From: Xenopus tropicalis | Taxonomy: Eukaryota; Chordata; Amphibia; Anura; Pipidae | Assembly (NCBI RefSeq): GCF_000004195.4 | Contig: NC_030677.2 | Location: forward strand, 114,663,036 to 114,727,035 | DNA length: 64,000 bases | Direction: 5' to 3' | In this document: positions 13,424-23,775 of the stretch, in pieces | Layout of the letters: the number at the start of each line of letters is the position of its first letter | How positions within the stretch are numbered: the stretch's first letter is position 1 | Translations under genes and position numbers: made by a program | Notes under the pieces: generated by a model | Seen by the model: only the letters and a program-made list of their open reading frames with translations | Databases searched by the model: none | Told to the model about the DNA's origin: nothing

Positions 13424-13994
13424 CAACCCAACATAATAAGAGGAGGATGGATAACAATCTGAGAGCAGGGAATGAGGGGATTAGAACAAGTAGAATGAAG
13501 AGTGGGAGGCACACAAGGCCTATCCCTACGGGGAAATTTGGGAGCTGCTTAAAAATGATAAAGCCAGTGGTCATCATCTCTCACCAGTAGCATCTGTTAT
13601 AGGCAAACCTTGTCCCATTCTCTTGCTGCCATGATTCTTCCTTTGGCCACAACATAGATTATATTAGCTGTATGGCAAAACTGTAACTGTAAGCAGAAGA
13701 TGGTGTGGAAGAAAAAAGCACAAAGAAAGGAGAAAGAAGCATGGGTTAATTGAAAGAGGAATATGCAAGAGAAGGGAGAAGAGAAAAGGTGAATTCTAAA
13801 TTCATTTACTCAGAAAAGGGTGATTTTGTTCATTGAGAGGTATAATATAAAGATTAGGTTGGAGTCTCCTGGGGGTTAGAAACACAGGAGAAAAAGTAAG
13901 ATGAATTCTCTGATGTGACTCGAGAGAAGAGTTTTCTAGGTGAATTCGTTTCCTTGTTTTTTAGCAAAAGTTAAAGCCCTTTGTTATTAATATA
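13424..13994. other. Intergenic DNA, no gene seen
   Basis: Purine-rich sequence (many GAAGA / GGAGAA runs). Nothing recognisable as coding or mobile apart from the tail of the preceding repeat (TATTGGGGTTTTCAACCC). Confidence 0.5.
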
Positions 13995-14110
13995 GTGATG
14001 ACCACTGTTCCCCCTAAGCTGTGCGCGTGCGCGCACACGACTTTCCGAACCCGCGCACACAAATTAAAATAGCGCGCACAAAAATTAAATTTTTGCCTAA
14101 AATGATTTTT

Positions 14111-14363
14111 GCCTTTGGAAATAACTCAGGCGTCTCCTCGGTCTCCCGCCCTCGTTACCCCGGCAACAGGTACTTCTGGCTCTTGTCCGGTGCAATGTGT
14201 AGAGTGTCCGTGCGTACCTGCGCGCGTACTTGCCCACGCACGGACGTCTGGGGGGGGGGTGCGCGCAAGGAGCACGTTCAGCACCGGACAGGAGCCAGAA
14301 GTACCTGTTGCCGGGGTAACGAGGGCGGGAGACCGAGGAGACGTCTGAGTTATTTCCAAAGGC
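14111..14363. repeat. Large GC-rich palindrome with 83-bp arms
   Basis: Left arm 14111-14193 and right arm 14281-14363 are reverse complements with only 2 mismatches in 83. The 87-bp spacer holds a second perfect 10-bp stem (14206-14215 with 14236-14245, GTCCGTGCGT). A run of G lies at about 14250. The open frames on both strands here are a by-product of the palindrome. It sits inside the hAT element where transposase 5' sequence might be expected. Confidence 0.92.
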
Positions 14364-15030
14364 ATTGCGCTGTGGGAAGTGCTGGATGGCACGTCATGAG
14401 GACCAGGTAGGTGTATACAAGTATGTACAGCACAGTTACACTGCCATCCCAGCTAACATGGAGATTCTGCTTTGGTAGTGCTGGCTCAGCAGCAAACAAA
14501 TCAATGGGGGATTAATAACTTTGGCATCAGGCTTCATTTTTACCAGCCAGGGGGCAACGGTAGTTGGAGATGTGGCATAGGCACACAATGTATAGTGAAG
14601 GTCCTTCACTGAAGGAATGCTAGGTGAGGGTAAGGTTGGGGGAAAGACAAAGTCCTGTCCTGATTTCTAAATGTGTAAATCCTTATAGGCAGTTTTCGCA
14701 CCAGCAGCTCAGTTTTCATAAGGCCGGGCAGGTTTCAATCCTAGACACAACAGACAGGTCCTGGGCAGAGAGAGGCGAGAAAAGGTAAAACTGGGACTAA
14801 TTGAGAGCTTAAATTGGTCATCCAGGGGCTAAGTTTAAGGGTATTACAGCCAATATACCAGCCAATGCTGGAGCCAGTATTACTTATACCACAGTTAAAT
14901 ACAACAATGTGCCTTGCCCTTCACCCAGGGAAAAAAAAAATCACAACTCTTTCTTCATTAAATTATGACGTAAATCAGTTTTTCATGGACACTCACCCCA
15001 CTGATCCATTCCAAATTCAATTTGTACTAA

Positions 15031-15561
15031 GTCCAGCATCAAGAATTATTTTGCCCTAGTAACTACTATTGTAGTACTGTGGTGGGACTTGGTGGTGAGG
15101 AATGGTCTGCTTTTGACTGTACAGCAATAGCACAATGTGACTTTGACTTTGGAATTGAACATATCCGATCTCTTTGTTTAAAGTACAAACAATTTCTTCA
15201 GGAGGAAAGTGTCATTATTCAACAATACAATGACTTTAAATTCCTTGTTGCAGAAAAAATCAAAAGCAATCTGATAAACAGCTTTCCAGATATGACGAAA
15301 TTTTCATTTCAGAATGATCAATTTGCAGAATTAGCAAAATTGATGGACATTGGTGCCACATTCTTAGCTTCGAGTGCAGATTGTGAGCGTGGTTTTAGTT
15401 TAATGAACAATCTGAAAACGAAGCAAAGGAACCATTTACAGTTAGAACATTTGGAAATGCTGATGCGTATTAAGAGTAACCTTCAAAATGGAGGCACGAT
15501 AGATCTTGACAGAATTTATTCAGACTGGATAAATATGAAAGATCGCAGAGAAAAACTGTGA
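15031..15561 (+). pseudogene. hAT transposase, C-terminal dimerisation region (fragment)
   Basis: An open frame runs from the stop at 15028 to a TGA at 15559-15561. The frame contains ASSADCERGFSLMNNLKTKQR and then HLEMLMRIKSNL, the signature of the hAT family C-terminal dimerisation domain. It is preceded by an alpha-helical stretch (FGIEHIRSLCLKYKQFLQ). The family's zinc-finger BED domain, the RNase-H-like core and its acidic residues are missing. There is no in-frame ATG before about residue 90, so this is the 3' part of a once longer gene. The stop and poly(A) signal downstream are intact. It could serve as a 3' exon of an exapted gene, but I see no acceptor that proves it. Domain assignment is confident; function is not expected. 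Confidence 0.8.
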
Positions 15562-15860
15562 AAACTAAATTACTCTTAGTTTCGAAATGCTACCTATAAA
15601 ATATAATTACATGTTATTAATAGGTATAGCATTTAACAATGAAACTTGTTTGAATAAACAGTGTTATTGATAACTGAAATAACATCGTGTTTTTGTAACT
15701 TGATTTAGACAAACTGAAAGACCTGCGCAAAAATGCCCATAACTGAACTCCAACAAACATTCTGTAGCGCACAAAAATTTAATCTTGCTTTAAAATGCGC
15801 ACGGATGATATTTTTTGCGCACACAGCCTATAAAAAATTAGAGGGAACGTTGGTGATGAC

Positions 15861-17227
15861 ACCTTTACCCAGTGCTTTACAGAGATTTCATATTATTCAC
15901 TTTCCTAGTGGCTCCTACAATCTTAGGTCCCTATTGTATTCACACACAATGGTCAGCCTTATCAAGAGCCAATTACAAAAATTACAGAACATACAAATGC
16001 CATGCAGGTAGTGCCCAAGCTGGAATCAACCTCTGGCTCCTCCAGGCATTGCAAAGCCAGAAGTACTTACCCGCTGAGTCACCATTTCCATGCTTTATTG
16101 GCAATGAAGTCTTTTTTTCATGGTTTATCTCATTTTTGTTAATTTGGTGTTATAAATATTTCTTATTTGTTATTCTTAATGTGTTTCATTTTTATTTTGA
16201 TCCGGCCATTTCCTAATGCAGTTCCAATAACTGCTTTACATCAAACATCCACCGGGTGTCACTGTGACACCACTAGCATGAGCCTTATAATACTGTATTT
16301 ATATGATTCTGACATATGCAGCGCTTTACAGTGATTGCGCCCAATTCACCAGTAGCCAATTAACCTGCCTGTATGTAATTATGAGTGTCAGAACCCACAT
16401 ATACATGGAGTAAGCATACAGCCATGCCAGTTACTGCACTACCATGAGACAATGAATAACATTAATAAGTAGATAAATAAAACAATGATAGCAGTATGTT
16501 TTAGGGGAAAAAGGAGTGTTGTGGAAACATTTTACAGATTATACATATGTTAAATGTGCCATAATTGCATATTGTAAAGGTCCCGCATGATACACATATA
16601 AGTTAGGGCAAAGGAAATAAAATGTCTACACACCCCTGCAAAAAGCAGGTTTTTTATTTAATAAAATAAAATGCTGTATTATTTGCAAAACTGCTGAAAA
16701 ATTTGCAAAATGCATTGAAGTCAGTAGGTGTTTTTTTGTGGCTACTTTTTTTTAAGTGTGCCACTTTTTTTTTTCCTCACTCCAAATGTCAAAAGGCCCT
16801 TTTGTGTTTGGCAAATTTTCCTTCATGGTAAATTTTGACGCAATTTCCTAAAAAATTTGCCAATGGCAAAATGTGGAATTTTGCCCACAAATGCACGCCT
16901 GGCGAAGAATATTGTTTAGGGGGTCTGTTTCCTTGCCTACTACTGATTTTTTTATACAACATTACTTATTGCTCTACACTAGGCCAGAAGTACAGGAGTG
17001 GCACAGGAATGACATAAGTATTATATGAAGGTACTTACACAGAGAGTTTTTAGCTTTGTCCCTGCACAGTCCCTGCACACTGATGCACATATGCACCTAT
17101 AGGAGCACATGTAAATGCTGAACACAGATTACTTATGGGGGACTTGGATTAGCTGACTCTTGCACACTGAAACACACTGAAAATTCAACTGCACAGGAAT
17201 ACAAGTACAACCAATGTGTAAGTGCCA
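15861..17227. other. Intergenic DNA, no gene seen
   Basis: AT-rich, with a short GTGTCACTGTGACAC palindrome near 16257 and T-runs near 16745. No coding signature is visible. Confidence 0.5.
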
Positions 17228-17306
17228 TTAAAGGAGAAGGAAAGGTAATTAAACACCATTACCACTAAACGTTAAGCTACTTTGCCCCAACTGTATTGCT
17301 CTATGA
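17228..17306 (+). mobile_element. Left end of a T2-like TTAA MITE, truncated
   Basis: It starts TTAAAGGAGAAGGAAAGGTA, the canonical left end of an abundant frog MITE (compare 25413). It stops after about 80 bp where the hAT MITE at 17307 begins. No right end is seen on the far side. Confidence 0.55.
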
Positions 17307-17588
17307 CAGGGGTCCCCAACCTTTCTTACTCGTGAGCCACCGTTAAATGTAAAAAGACTTGGAGAGCAACATAAGCATAAAGGTTCATGGAGGTACCAAA
17401 TAAGGGCTAGGATTGGCTATTAGGTAGTCTCTATGCACACTATCAGCTTACAGGAGGCTTTATTTGGTAGTAAATCTTGTTTTTATTCAACCAAACTTGT
17501 CACCAAGTCAGGAATTCAAAAATAACTACCTGGTTTTGGGGCACTGAGAGCAACATGTTGCTCACGAGCCACTGGTTGGGGATCACTA
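17307..17588. mobile_element. hAT-type MITE (Charlie-like), 282 bp
   Basis: The inverted ends are CAGGGGTCCCCAACC on the left and, reverse-complemented, TAGTGATCCCCAACC on the right. Subterminal CTCGTGAGCCAC / CTCACGAGCCACTG is also inverted. The adjacent 8-mers do not match, so the insertion may be old or the right tip eroded. Confidence 0.75.
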
Positions 17589-17647
17589 AAGATACAATGT
17601 GCAATGTATGGAAGATGGCCATGCCATAATTCAGAACTTGGATAACC

Positions 17648-17884
17648 AGTGCTGGATTTCTTATCTGGGTGCCCAGAGGCCGCCCCCATTTGCCGCCCTC
17701 CCCCCCTCTCCCCCCATGCACGTTCACACGGGCGCATATTTTAACTCACATACGGGCAGTGGGGAGAGGTCCCCATTGCTCTGTATTGGAGCAAAATTCC
17801 GGTGTGGCGGGCAGCATGCCACCCCTAAATTTGTGCCGCCCTAGGCCTAGGGCCTTTGTGGCCTTACCACCTTGGATCCCATAA
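17648..17884. mobile_element. GC-rich hAT-type fragment
   Basis: It begins CCAGTGCTGGATTTCTTA and contains GCCGCCCTAGGCCTAGGGCC, a pattern seen in vertebrate hAT non-autonomous elements. The C-rich centre gives spurious proline-rich open frames. No right terminal repeat or target duplication is seen. Confidence 0.4.
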
Positions 17885-17888
17885 CTGC

Positions 17889-18788
17889 CCAAATTAGCTA
17901 TGTAAAATGTACTCTAAAGAGCCAGGCAGTGCCATAGGGGGTGTTTTATTGAAGGTGGACTTTTAAAAAAAGTCATGCATACTGATAGGAATGGATGTGT
18001 TTCAAGTAAAAGGGATCTAATAAAATGAACTATCCTCATGCCTGGCCAATAATAATTGAGTTTCTCATTCAACAGCATTTAAGCTGGCACTGGTTTTGCA
18101 AATGTAGTTGTAGTTTGCATATAATACATTGATGCTTATTGTATAGAATGTGCTGTGTTTCACATGTATACAATTTATTAGTTGAGTATAACCCAAGTGG
18201 CAAAGCTAACTAGCTATCTAAACTACTCTTTGAAATTCTCTGTAATGTGTAAGTGTCCACATTCATGCATTTCACTCACAGTTTGCCTATTTAGACATAA
18301 TTGTACTGTACATACTTTTATTCTTGTGGTAATTAGTATTGAATGTAAGGAAAGAAAAGTCATCTGTAGCCCTTTGAGTCTACATGTGAGATATTGTACT
18401 CACCCTTTCAAAAGTCAGAAAAAAAGAAAAGAAACGAAAATTATATATTCTTTTAATAAGGTTAGCAAAAAGGGTATAGGAAGGAAAGCAATAGAAACAG
18501 CCACATCTGAAATGTGCTCTGCTAACCTTTGAATAGGTCACAAAAAATAAGTCATATATAACTATCAGTGCTAACAAGTAAGCATTAAATGCAGCACTGC
18601 CTGTGTTTACCATTTACTTTATTCATAGGGAGTGAACAGAGAGAGGTATGTAGGTGTATTCTTTTGTGCCCCCCATGAGTTATATTTGCTCAGTGGCACT
18701 ACAGTTTACCAAACAGCAGTGTATTTGCAAACTTGTATACCTTCTTTTTCACAACTACATATATTTTGTGTAATAACTGTATGTATGA
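17889..18788. other. Intergenic DNA upstream of the kinase exon
   Basis: A 117-residue open frame (18182-18532) has no recognisable motif and low-complexity ends. I could not find the upstream kinase exon (GxGxxG loop, VAIK lysine) here. Confidence 0.5.
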
Positions 18789-18796
18789 TATCTATA

Positions 18797-19055
18797 CAGT
18801 GTCGGACTGGCCCACCAGGATACTAGGAAAACTCCTGGTGGGCCCAGGTGTCAGTGGGCCCTCCTGCTCCTAAACATTTGGCCTACTTCATTCCCTATTT
18901 CTGAATGGGAACAAAGGGGAGAAATAGATGGAAGGATAGATGCTAGCATGTAAATAAAAGAGATTGAGTGAGGAAAGGGGGGGGGGAATAGCTTGGAGAG
19001 CTGGCCTATAGTCTAAGGTTTTCTAGTGGGCCCCCGGGGGCCCAGTCTGACACTG
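18797..19055. mobile_element. hAT MITE with perfect 8-bp TSD, inserted beside the kinase exon
   Basis: A 259-bp element with ends CAGTGTCGGACTGGCCCACC and, reverse-complemented, CAGTGTCAGACTGGGCCCCC. The flanks are the identical 8-mer TATCTATA at 18789-18796 and 19056-19063. A G run sits at about 18978. The right copy of the duplication is followed after only four T's by AG and the kinase reading frame, so the element has split the pyrimidine-rich region before the apparent acceptor. Confidence 0.92.
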
Positions 19056-19069
19056 TATCTATATTTTAG

Positions 19070-19238
19070 AGATTTAAAACCTGAAAACATCTTGCTGGAC
19101 CAAAAAGGTCATGTAAAAATATCCGACTTTGGCTTTGCAGTGGAGACAACATTAAGTAAAATAGTCTATGGCTATGCAGGAACGCTGAGCTACATGGCCC
19201 CTGAGATGAGGAATCCAGTATATTTTAAGCATAAATAA
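19070..19238 (+). pseudogene. Orphan protein-kinase exon (catalytic loop to APE motif)
   Basis: The translation reads [20 protein letters not shown] and then FGFAVE, then [11 protein letters not shown]. That is the kinase catalytic loop (HRD-type RDLKPEN, with catalytic Asp and Asn), the DFG magnesium motif, and the end of the activation segment (GT...MAPE). This corresponds to subdomains VIB to VIII. An AG at 19068-19069 after TATATTTT suits a 3' splice site. Nine codons after MAPE comes TAA (19236-19238); a weak donor (CCA|GTATAT) lies just before. The N-lobe and the rest of the C-lobe are not detectable within several kb, so this is a lone exon or relic. It most resembles AGC/PKC-like kinases that are multicopy in frogs, but I cannot assign a gene. 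It has no premature stop inside the conserved part. Confidence 0.7.
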
Positions 19239-20282
19239 ATGTATAGGGAATGTGCTCATAATAATAAAAATGTGACCAAAGAGGGGGGGGGGGGGGCACA
19301 GAGATCTTTGTCACTTAGAAAATGGGGTCATATTAAAAAGTAGATAAAAAAATAAACATTTGACCCTTACTGGCAAGTTAGATCAGTCTTTGTAATTAGA
19401 ACCCTCTATGCCCCTTCTCATGACAGCTTTGAGGAGAAAGGAAAGGTGTGTGAATGGGCAGTAACAAGGGGTGAAGCCTTGGTGTGGTGTTACTGCTCAA
19501 TCCCCCCTTTAAAAGAGTGCTGTATGAACATTTGGACCTAATTTATATCCAAAGTACCATGTCTGATGGTCAGACAAATGTTCAGTGATTTAATAACTGG
19601 AGATTTCCTACTCACATGGTCATTGCTGAAAAACAAACAGCATAACCTGACTGCCCACTTCTCCATAGGACACCACAAGAAACTTAATTTAATTAATGCA
19701 AAAAGAAAAGAAATGAAAGTCTAGTTATGCCCCCTACTTGTCCTAGTGTGCTCATTGCCAGTAAATGGTCCTTTATCTATGTCTTTGATGTTACCATTGG
19801 GGCTCCTCTAAATGTATGATTACTGGCAAAGGCCTGTTCCCAATAGCTTTGAATGATCAGGGGGTTCAATAGACCCATCAAGGCAATGTTTAGATTTCTG
19901 ATGCTTTCACTTATAGTTCATAGCTTGATGAAGTTTTCTTCATAAAATAAAATGGGTCTAATAAATAAACTAAAAAAAGGTTATTTGATATACAGACCGA
20001 ATATATTTTGTGTCTTTGCTTGGTTATTATTCAACATATTTAGGGGGTCTTTAACATTGTCAAGGGTGCAAATATTAGAGAAAAAAATAGTTCAACATTG
20101 CGTCTATTGGGGCCAGAGTATAGAGTAAAGGGCTCTAAAGCATGATGGTTTCTGTTGCATTTTATGTCCAAATACATGATAAACATGATACATGATATAA
20201 CTATACACAATTAAATTATTGCTTATAATATGCAATAAGGCTATTGTCATTGAATTTCGAAAATACATCTTGTCACAAGATT
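19239..20282. other. Intergenic DNA with poly(G) tract
   Basis: Contains a run of 14 G at 19283-19296. No downstream kinase exon (DxWSxG motif) could be found. The sequence is otherwise AT-rich and non-coding. Confidence 0.55.
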
Positions 20283-20501
20283 TTAAACAAATTGATATTT
20301 GCTGGGATTTTGTTGCTTTTGTATTGGATTTGTAAGTTTTGATTTGGATACTTTATTGTACCCCTGTCCTGAATGATACCTTTCAATGATGAGATCCCTT
20401 CCATGTTTTAAAAGTTTCTTGTGGACCATGGCTTTTGGAGAATGAGACCAAGAGGAACAATCCTTCAGAAACAGCCAAACTTTATCTGAGCTCAGAGCCA
20501 T
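20283..20501 (-). pseudogene. Possible Tc1-like transposase N-terminal fragment
   Basis: A minus-strand frame contains HKKLLKHGRDLIIERYHSGQ and then GYNKVSKSKL. The pattern (I/V)(I/V)xxYxSGxGYxKVSKxL resembles the first helix-turn-helix of Tc1-type transposases. The rest of the DNA-binding domain and the DDE catalytic domain are absent, and flanking sequence is non-coding. The length (about 70 residues against roughly 340 for a full protein) shows a relic. The family call rests on a short motif. Confidence 0.4.
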
Positions 20502-21135
20502 TTTTATTTATGAAGTGTATACTACTACTTACTACTACTTAAAGATTGATCTGAATGCTGAAAGAAATTAGTTTTTATCAATAAAATTGATCTGCAGTTT
20601 TAATTGGGGTAGAACATGAGACTGCTCGGCTCTCTGTTCAAGTTGAAGAAATAAGAGCAGTTATTTGGTGGCCCTGGTGGAAATTCTAGTGGAAGGAGAT
20701 AAAGTAATATACAGTGGAACCCCCTTAATTCATCATTCTTCTGATTTTAGGTTTTCCTATTTTTTTTGCATCCCCACTGATTAATAATTTATTTAATGGG
20801 TGCTTTTATTGGATGTTATCAAACTTTTGTCTTGATTGTCCCAAAAATAGCTGTTTGCCCTTTGTAAATGTTATTATTAGTGAAATTAAGAGGGATAAAA
20901 TACTAACGAGATGGATATTTTGCCGTGGTTCTGTCTGTGAATAGTCAATTCTTATTATTCTGCACCTCATACAGTCATGCACTAATCACTTTAGGTTGTG
21001 CATCTGACAGTCGCAGGGGCGCAGATACTTGCTGACAGTTTATGGCGCTCAAGGCTGCCCAAAGCTACCTTTTCCCCCCTAAAGCTGCCAGAGAGTGAGT
21101 AAGGCCTGTGCCCAGGTTTGGTTTGTACCTTGAAT
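20502..21135. other. Intergenic DNA, no gene seen
   Basis: A small TACTACT repeat near 20520. A piece near 21015 (CAGGGGCGCAGATACTTG) looks like one hAT end without a partner. Nothing else is recognised. Confidence 0.5.
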
Positions 21136-21287
21136 TTTTATTAACATTTATTTATAAAGCGCCAACATATTCCGCAGCGCTGTACAATAAGTGGGTTACA
21201 TACATTGGACATACAGAGTAACATATAAAGCAATCAATAACCGATACAAGAGGTGAAAAGGGCCCTGCCCAAAAGATCTTACAATCT
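21136..21287 (-). mobile_element. L2-type LINE/SINE 3' tail
   Basis: On the minus strand it reads AGATTGTAAG...GGGCAGGGCCC ...CAGCGCTGCGGAATATGTTG and ends in TATAAATAAATGTTAATA. This is the conserved 3' tail of L2-clade elements and of SINEs that borrow it. Near-identical copies are at 22294-22460 and 35855-36011. Confidence 0.7.
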
Positions 21288-22293
21288 TCAATGATCTCTA
21301 ATGATCCTTGAGGGCATTGGAAAATGGCTTTTCAGGGAATGAGCACGTGCTCAACACACACTTATTTTGGAAATGTGTCCTGCGATTTCAATAACAAAAA
21401 TTTAAAAATTGGTAACCCTTGTGCAAGGCATTATGGGAACTGGAATCTTGGCTGGAAGAGAGGTGATTTCTGATACATACATGCCTAAAGCCAGGCAACA
21501 GTACAAACAAACTGCTTTTAATTGCACTTTAATTTACAAGTAGTTTTAAAATCATAAACAGTTATAATTAATATACAATTTAAAGTGACTCATTATGCAA
21601 ATATTTTTATTTTTATTTTTGGGTGGTCCCCTTCATTTGGTGCAGTGTATACAAGTTATGCCAACACCCAAAGAGTGTGGGATGCGTATTAGATTTCCAG
21701 AACCGCCTACACATTAACGGCACCCATTCTTTAGATAAGTATTAACAAAATACATAAGGAATAATGAGAAAGTAACCTCAGGCACAAATATCAACACTGG
21801 ATTCAATAAAAACTGAGTCTAATTCTTGTTATGTTCAGCTTTTGGAGTACAGACCCATCTGTCATTACCTTATACCAAGGCTACAATGTGTATGTATGTG
21901 TAATTCAGCCTTAAGTCAAATTATATCTAGGACAGGAATTAAGAGTTCAACCCCATTTTGCTGCAACAATTGCTCTGCAAAGCCCTGGGCGAGCAATGGT
22001 GTCCTAAAATGTGTACCCACATGTAAGTGCTGCAGAATTACAGCAGGTGGCATTGTTTGCCCTAGATAGACTGCATATGTGACTGAGGTAGGGGGCTGCA
22101 TGGGGATTGTACTGTAGCATTACAAGGGATGGGAAATAAAGCTCTGGGGCTCCAGGAATCACCAGTGCTTTAATATTTGCACTGTTATGTATTTTGTTTG
22201 TTGGGTGTATATTTTAGTATTTGTTTGTAGACTTTTTGCACATAATAACACAGTAAATCACACAACAGAATACAAACCAAAAATAGAATTGTA
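21288..22293. other. Intergenic DNA, no gene seen
   Basis: AT-rich; the short open frames near 21842-22101 on both strands show no motifs. Confidence 0.5.
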
Positions 22294-22460
22294 AGATTGT
22301 AAGCTCTTTTGGGCAGGGCCCTCTTCACCTCTTGTGTCGGTTATTTATTGCTTTATATGTTACTCTGTATGTCCAGTGTATGAAACCTACTTATTGTACA
22401 GCGCTGCGGAATATGTTGGCACTTTATAAATAAATGTTAATAATAATAATAATAATAATA
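22294..22460 (+). mobile_element. L2-type LINE/SINE 3' tail with (TAA)n
   Basis: Forward-strand copy of the tail described at 21136. It starts AGATTGTAAGCTCTTTTGGG and ends in seven to eight TAA units, the short 3' microsatellite typical of L2-clade elements. Confidence 0.75.
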
Positions 22461-22930
22461 GAACCAGTACATAAAGAACAGTACTAAACTACACTAATAC
22501 ATATGTATACTGCATATATGAGAGCAAATTCAGATTGTTGCAATGTAATGTCTACCTGTTGTGATGTCTAGTACCATTTTTAGAAAGTGACATAGTGTTA
22601 ATACATATTCACCTCTTATTGGTTAATCAAGATTTACCAATAAGAGCACAACATTATTGCCGCTATGTCACTTCTATATTGAATAGATATGCATACTGTG
22701 CAAGGCAAAGGCTGTGACTGACTGCATGTATATATATCCAAGGTAGGGTGTTAGACACAGTCTGCTCCTATATTTAAAGATATGCATATATTTGTCATGT
22801 GACAGTTGCTTTCAGCTGCCATAGACAGCACATCATTATGGTGGGCTGTTTGATAGCTGGTCTCATAAATCATTAGCTGCCCTTGAAAATGCAAAAACAT
22901 AAATGTGGCTACTGAATAAGTCAAAACAAC

Positions 22931-23085
22931 ACTCAAGCGCTCTAAGTAAAAACTGGACAGTGGGAAGCTATGCGACTTGTCCAAGGCCGCAAGGAGGACC
23001 CAGTTGGGAACCGAACCCTAGTCTCAGAGGGTTTTCTCCCCACCGAAGGCCGGCGCCCTAACTTCTGGGCTACTCTCCCGCTCCC
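22931..23085 (-). mobile_element. tRNA-derived SINE remnant, MIR/CORE-like
   Basis: On the minus strand there is an A-box-like TAGCCCAGAAGTTAGGGC (23055-23072) and a B box, GGGTTCGGTTCCC (23006-23018). These are followed by a core resembling CCTTGGACAAGTCGCATAGC, which matches the MIR/CORE-SINE phrase 'ccttgggcaagt'. The pol III boxes are good but the element is truncated. The cloverleaf is not complete, so I do not call it a tRNA gene. Confidence 0.6.
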
Positions 23086-23443
23086 CACATGCAAGAGGTT
23101 TTTTCGTAATCTTGTATCTCTTCCATATAAGCGGTTGGCGTGTCCTAACTGAGTTAATGAAACATGCAGGGTTAAAGCCTGCTGCTTACACCAAGACCTA
23201 TATAACTAGGGAGACTTTTTAATAAGTAGACAGTATGAATCCAGAAAACTAAGTTGGACTGGGGGGATTATTCGTTTTTTGCAAAGTGTATATTTTGCTG
23301 CTAAAAATGGTGGATTTTCCTATTTTCTCTAGACTTCCAGCAAGACATTGAAGTTTTTCTTTGTCTGAAAAATGTTTAAAAAAACAAATATCCTTTGATC
23401 TCAGGGTACAGATTACTGTCCCTGCTGTCTGTTATAGGGTAGG

Positions 23444-23775
23444 TACAGGTATGGGATCCCTTATCCGGAAACCCGTTATCCAGAAAGCTCCGAATTACGG
23501 AATGCCCGTCTCCCGTAGACTCCAATTTAATCAAATAATTCAGAATTTTAAAACGGATTTCCTTATTATCCGTAGCAATAAAACAGTACCTTGTAATTGA
23601 TCCCAACTAGGATATAAATAATCCTTATTGGATGCAATACAATCCCATAGGGTTTAATTAATGTTTTATTGATTCTTTAGTAGACTTAAGGTATGGAGAT
23701 CCAAATTACGGAAAGACCCCTTATCCGGAATACCCTTGGTCCCGAGCATTCCGGATAATGGGTCCTATACCTGTA
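23444..23775 (+). mobile_element. TACAGGTATGGGATC-type MITE, full length
   Basis: A 332-bp element with ends TACAGGTATGGGATCCCTTA and, reverse-complemented, TACAGGTATAGGACCCATTA. Subterminal GGATCCC / TCCGGA motifs recur at both ends, and the interior has AATAATAAAACAGTACC-type sequence. Full copies are at 30682, 32679 and 61297, with fragments at 28683, 28988, 40583 and 42040. Copies end in TA, which may be the target. Confidence 0.85.

Larger units (their letters stand above)
14003..15852 (+). mobile_element. hAT transposon (Tip100/Zaphod-like), 1850 bp, partly autonomous remnant
   Basis: The element is precisely bounded by a perfect 8-bp target duplication, GTGATGAC, at 13995-14002 and 15853-15860. 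The terminal repeats are CACTGTTCCCCCTAAG and, reverse-complemented from the right, CAACGTTCCCTCTAA. Both resemble the CAGTGTTCCCTCTAAGC start that I associate with hAT-Tip100/Zaphod elements. Both subterminal regions carry repeated GCGCACA motifs, likely transposase-binding sites. Inside are a large GC-rich palindrome (14111-14363) and the C-terminal portion of a hAT transposase (15031-15561) followed by an AATAAA at about 15653. The N-terminal and catalytic core regions are not visible, so it cannot move on its own. Confidence 0.88.

Noticed and set aside
13213..13590. 125-residue + strand open frame, also partly present at 11637-11915
   Set aside because: It lies across the end of the hAT-like element and the neighbouring repeat. 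Duplication of the frame follows from the tandem duplication, not from gene conservation.
14021..14410. Open frames of 79-129 residues on both strands
   Set aside because: They overlap the 83-bp-arm palindrome, so the two strands give nearly the same translation. Composition is Arg/Pro-rich with no family motif. They are a by-product of the hairpin.
22931..23085. A tRNA gene on the minus strand
   Set aside because: A and B boxes are present but no full cloverleaf or 3' acceptor pairing can be drawn, and the sequence continues into a SINE core.
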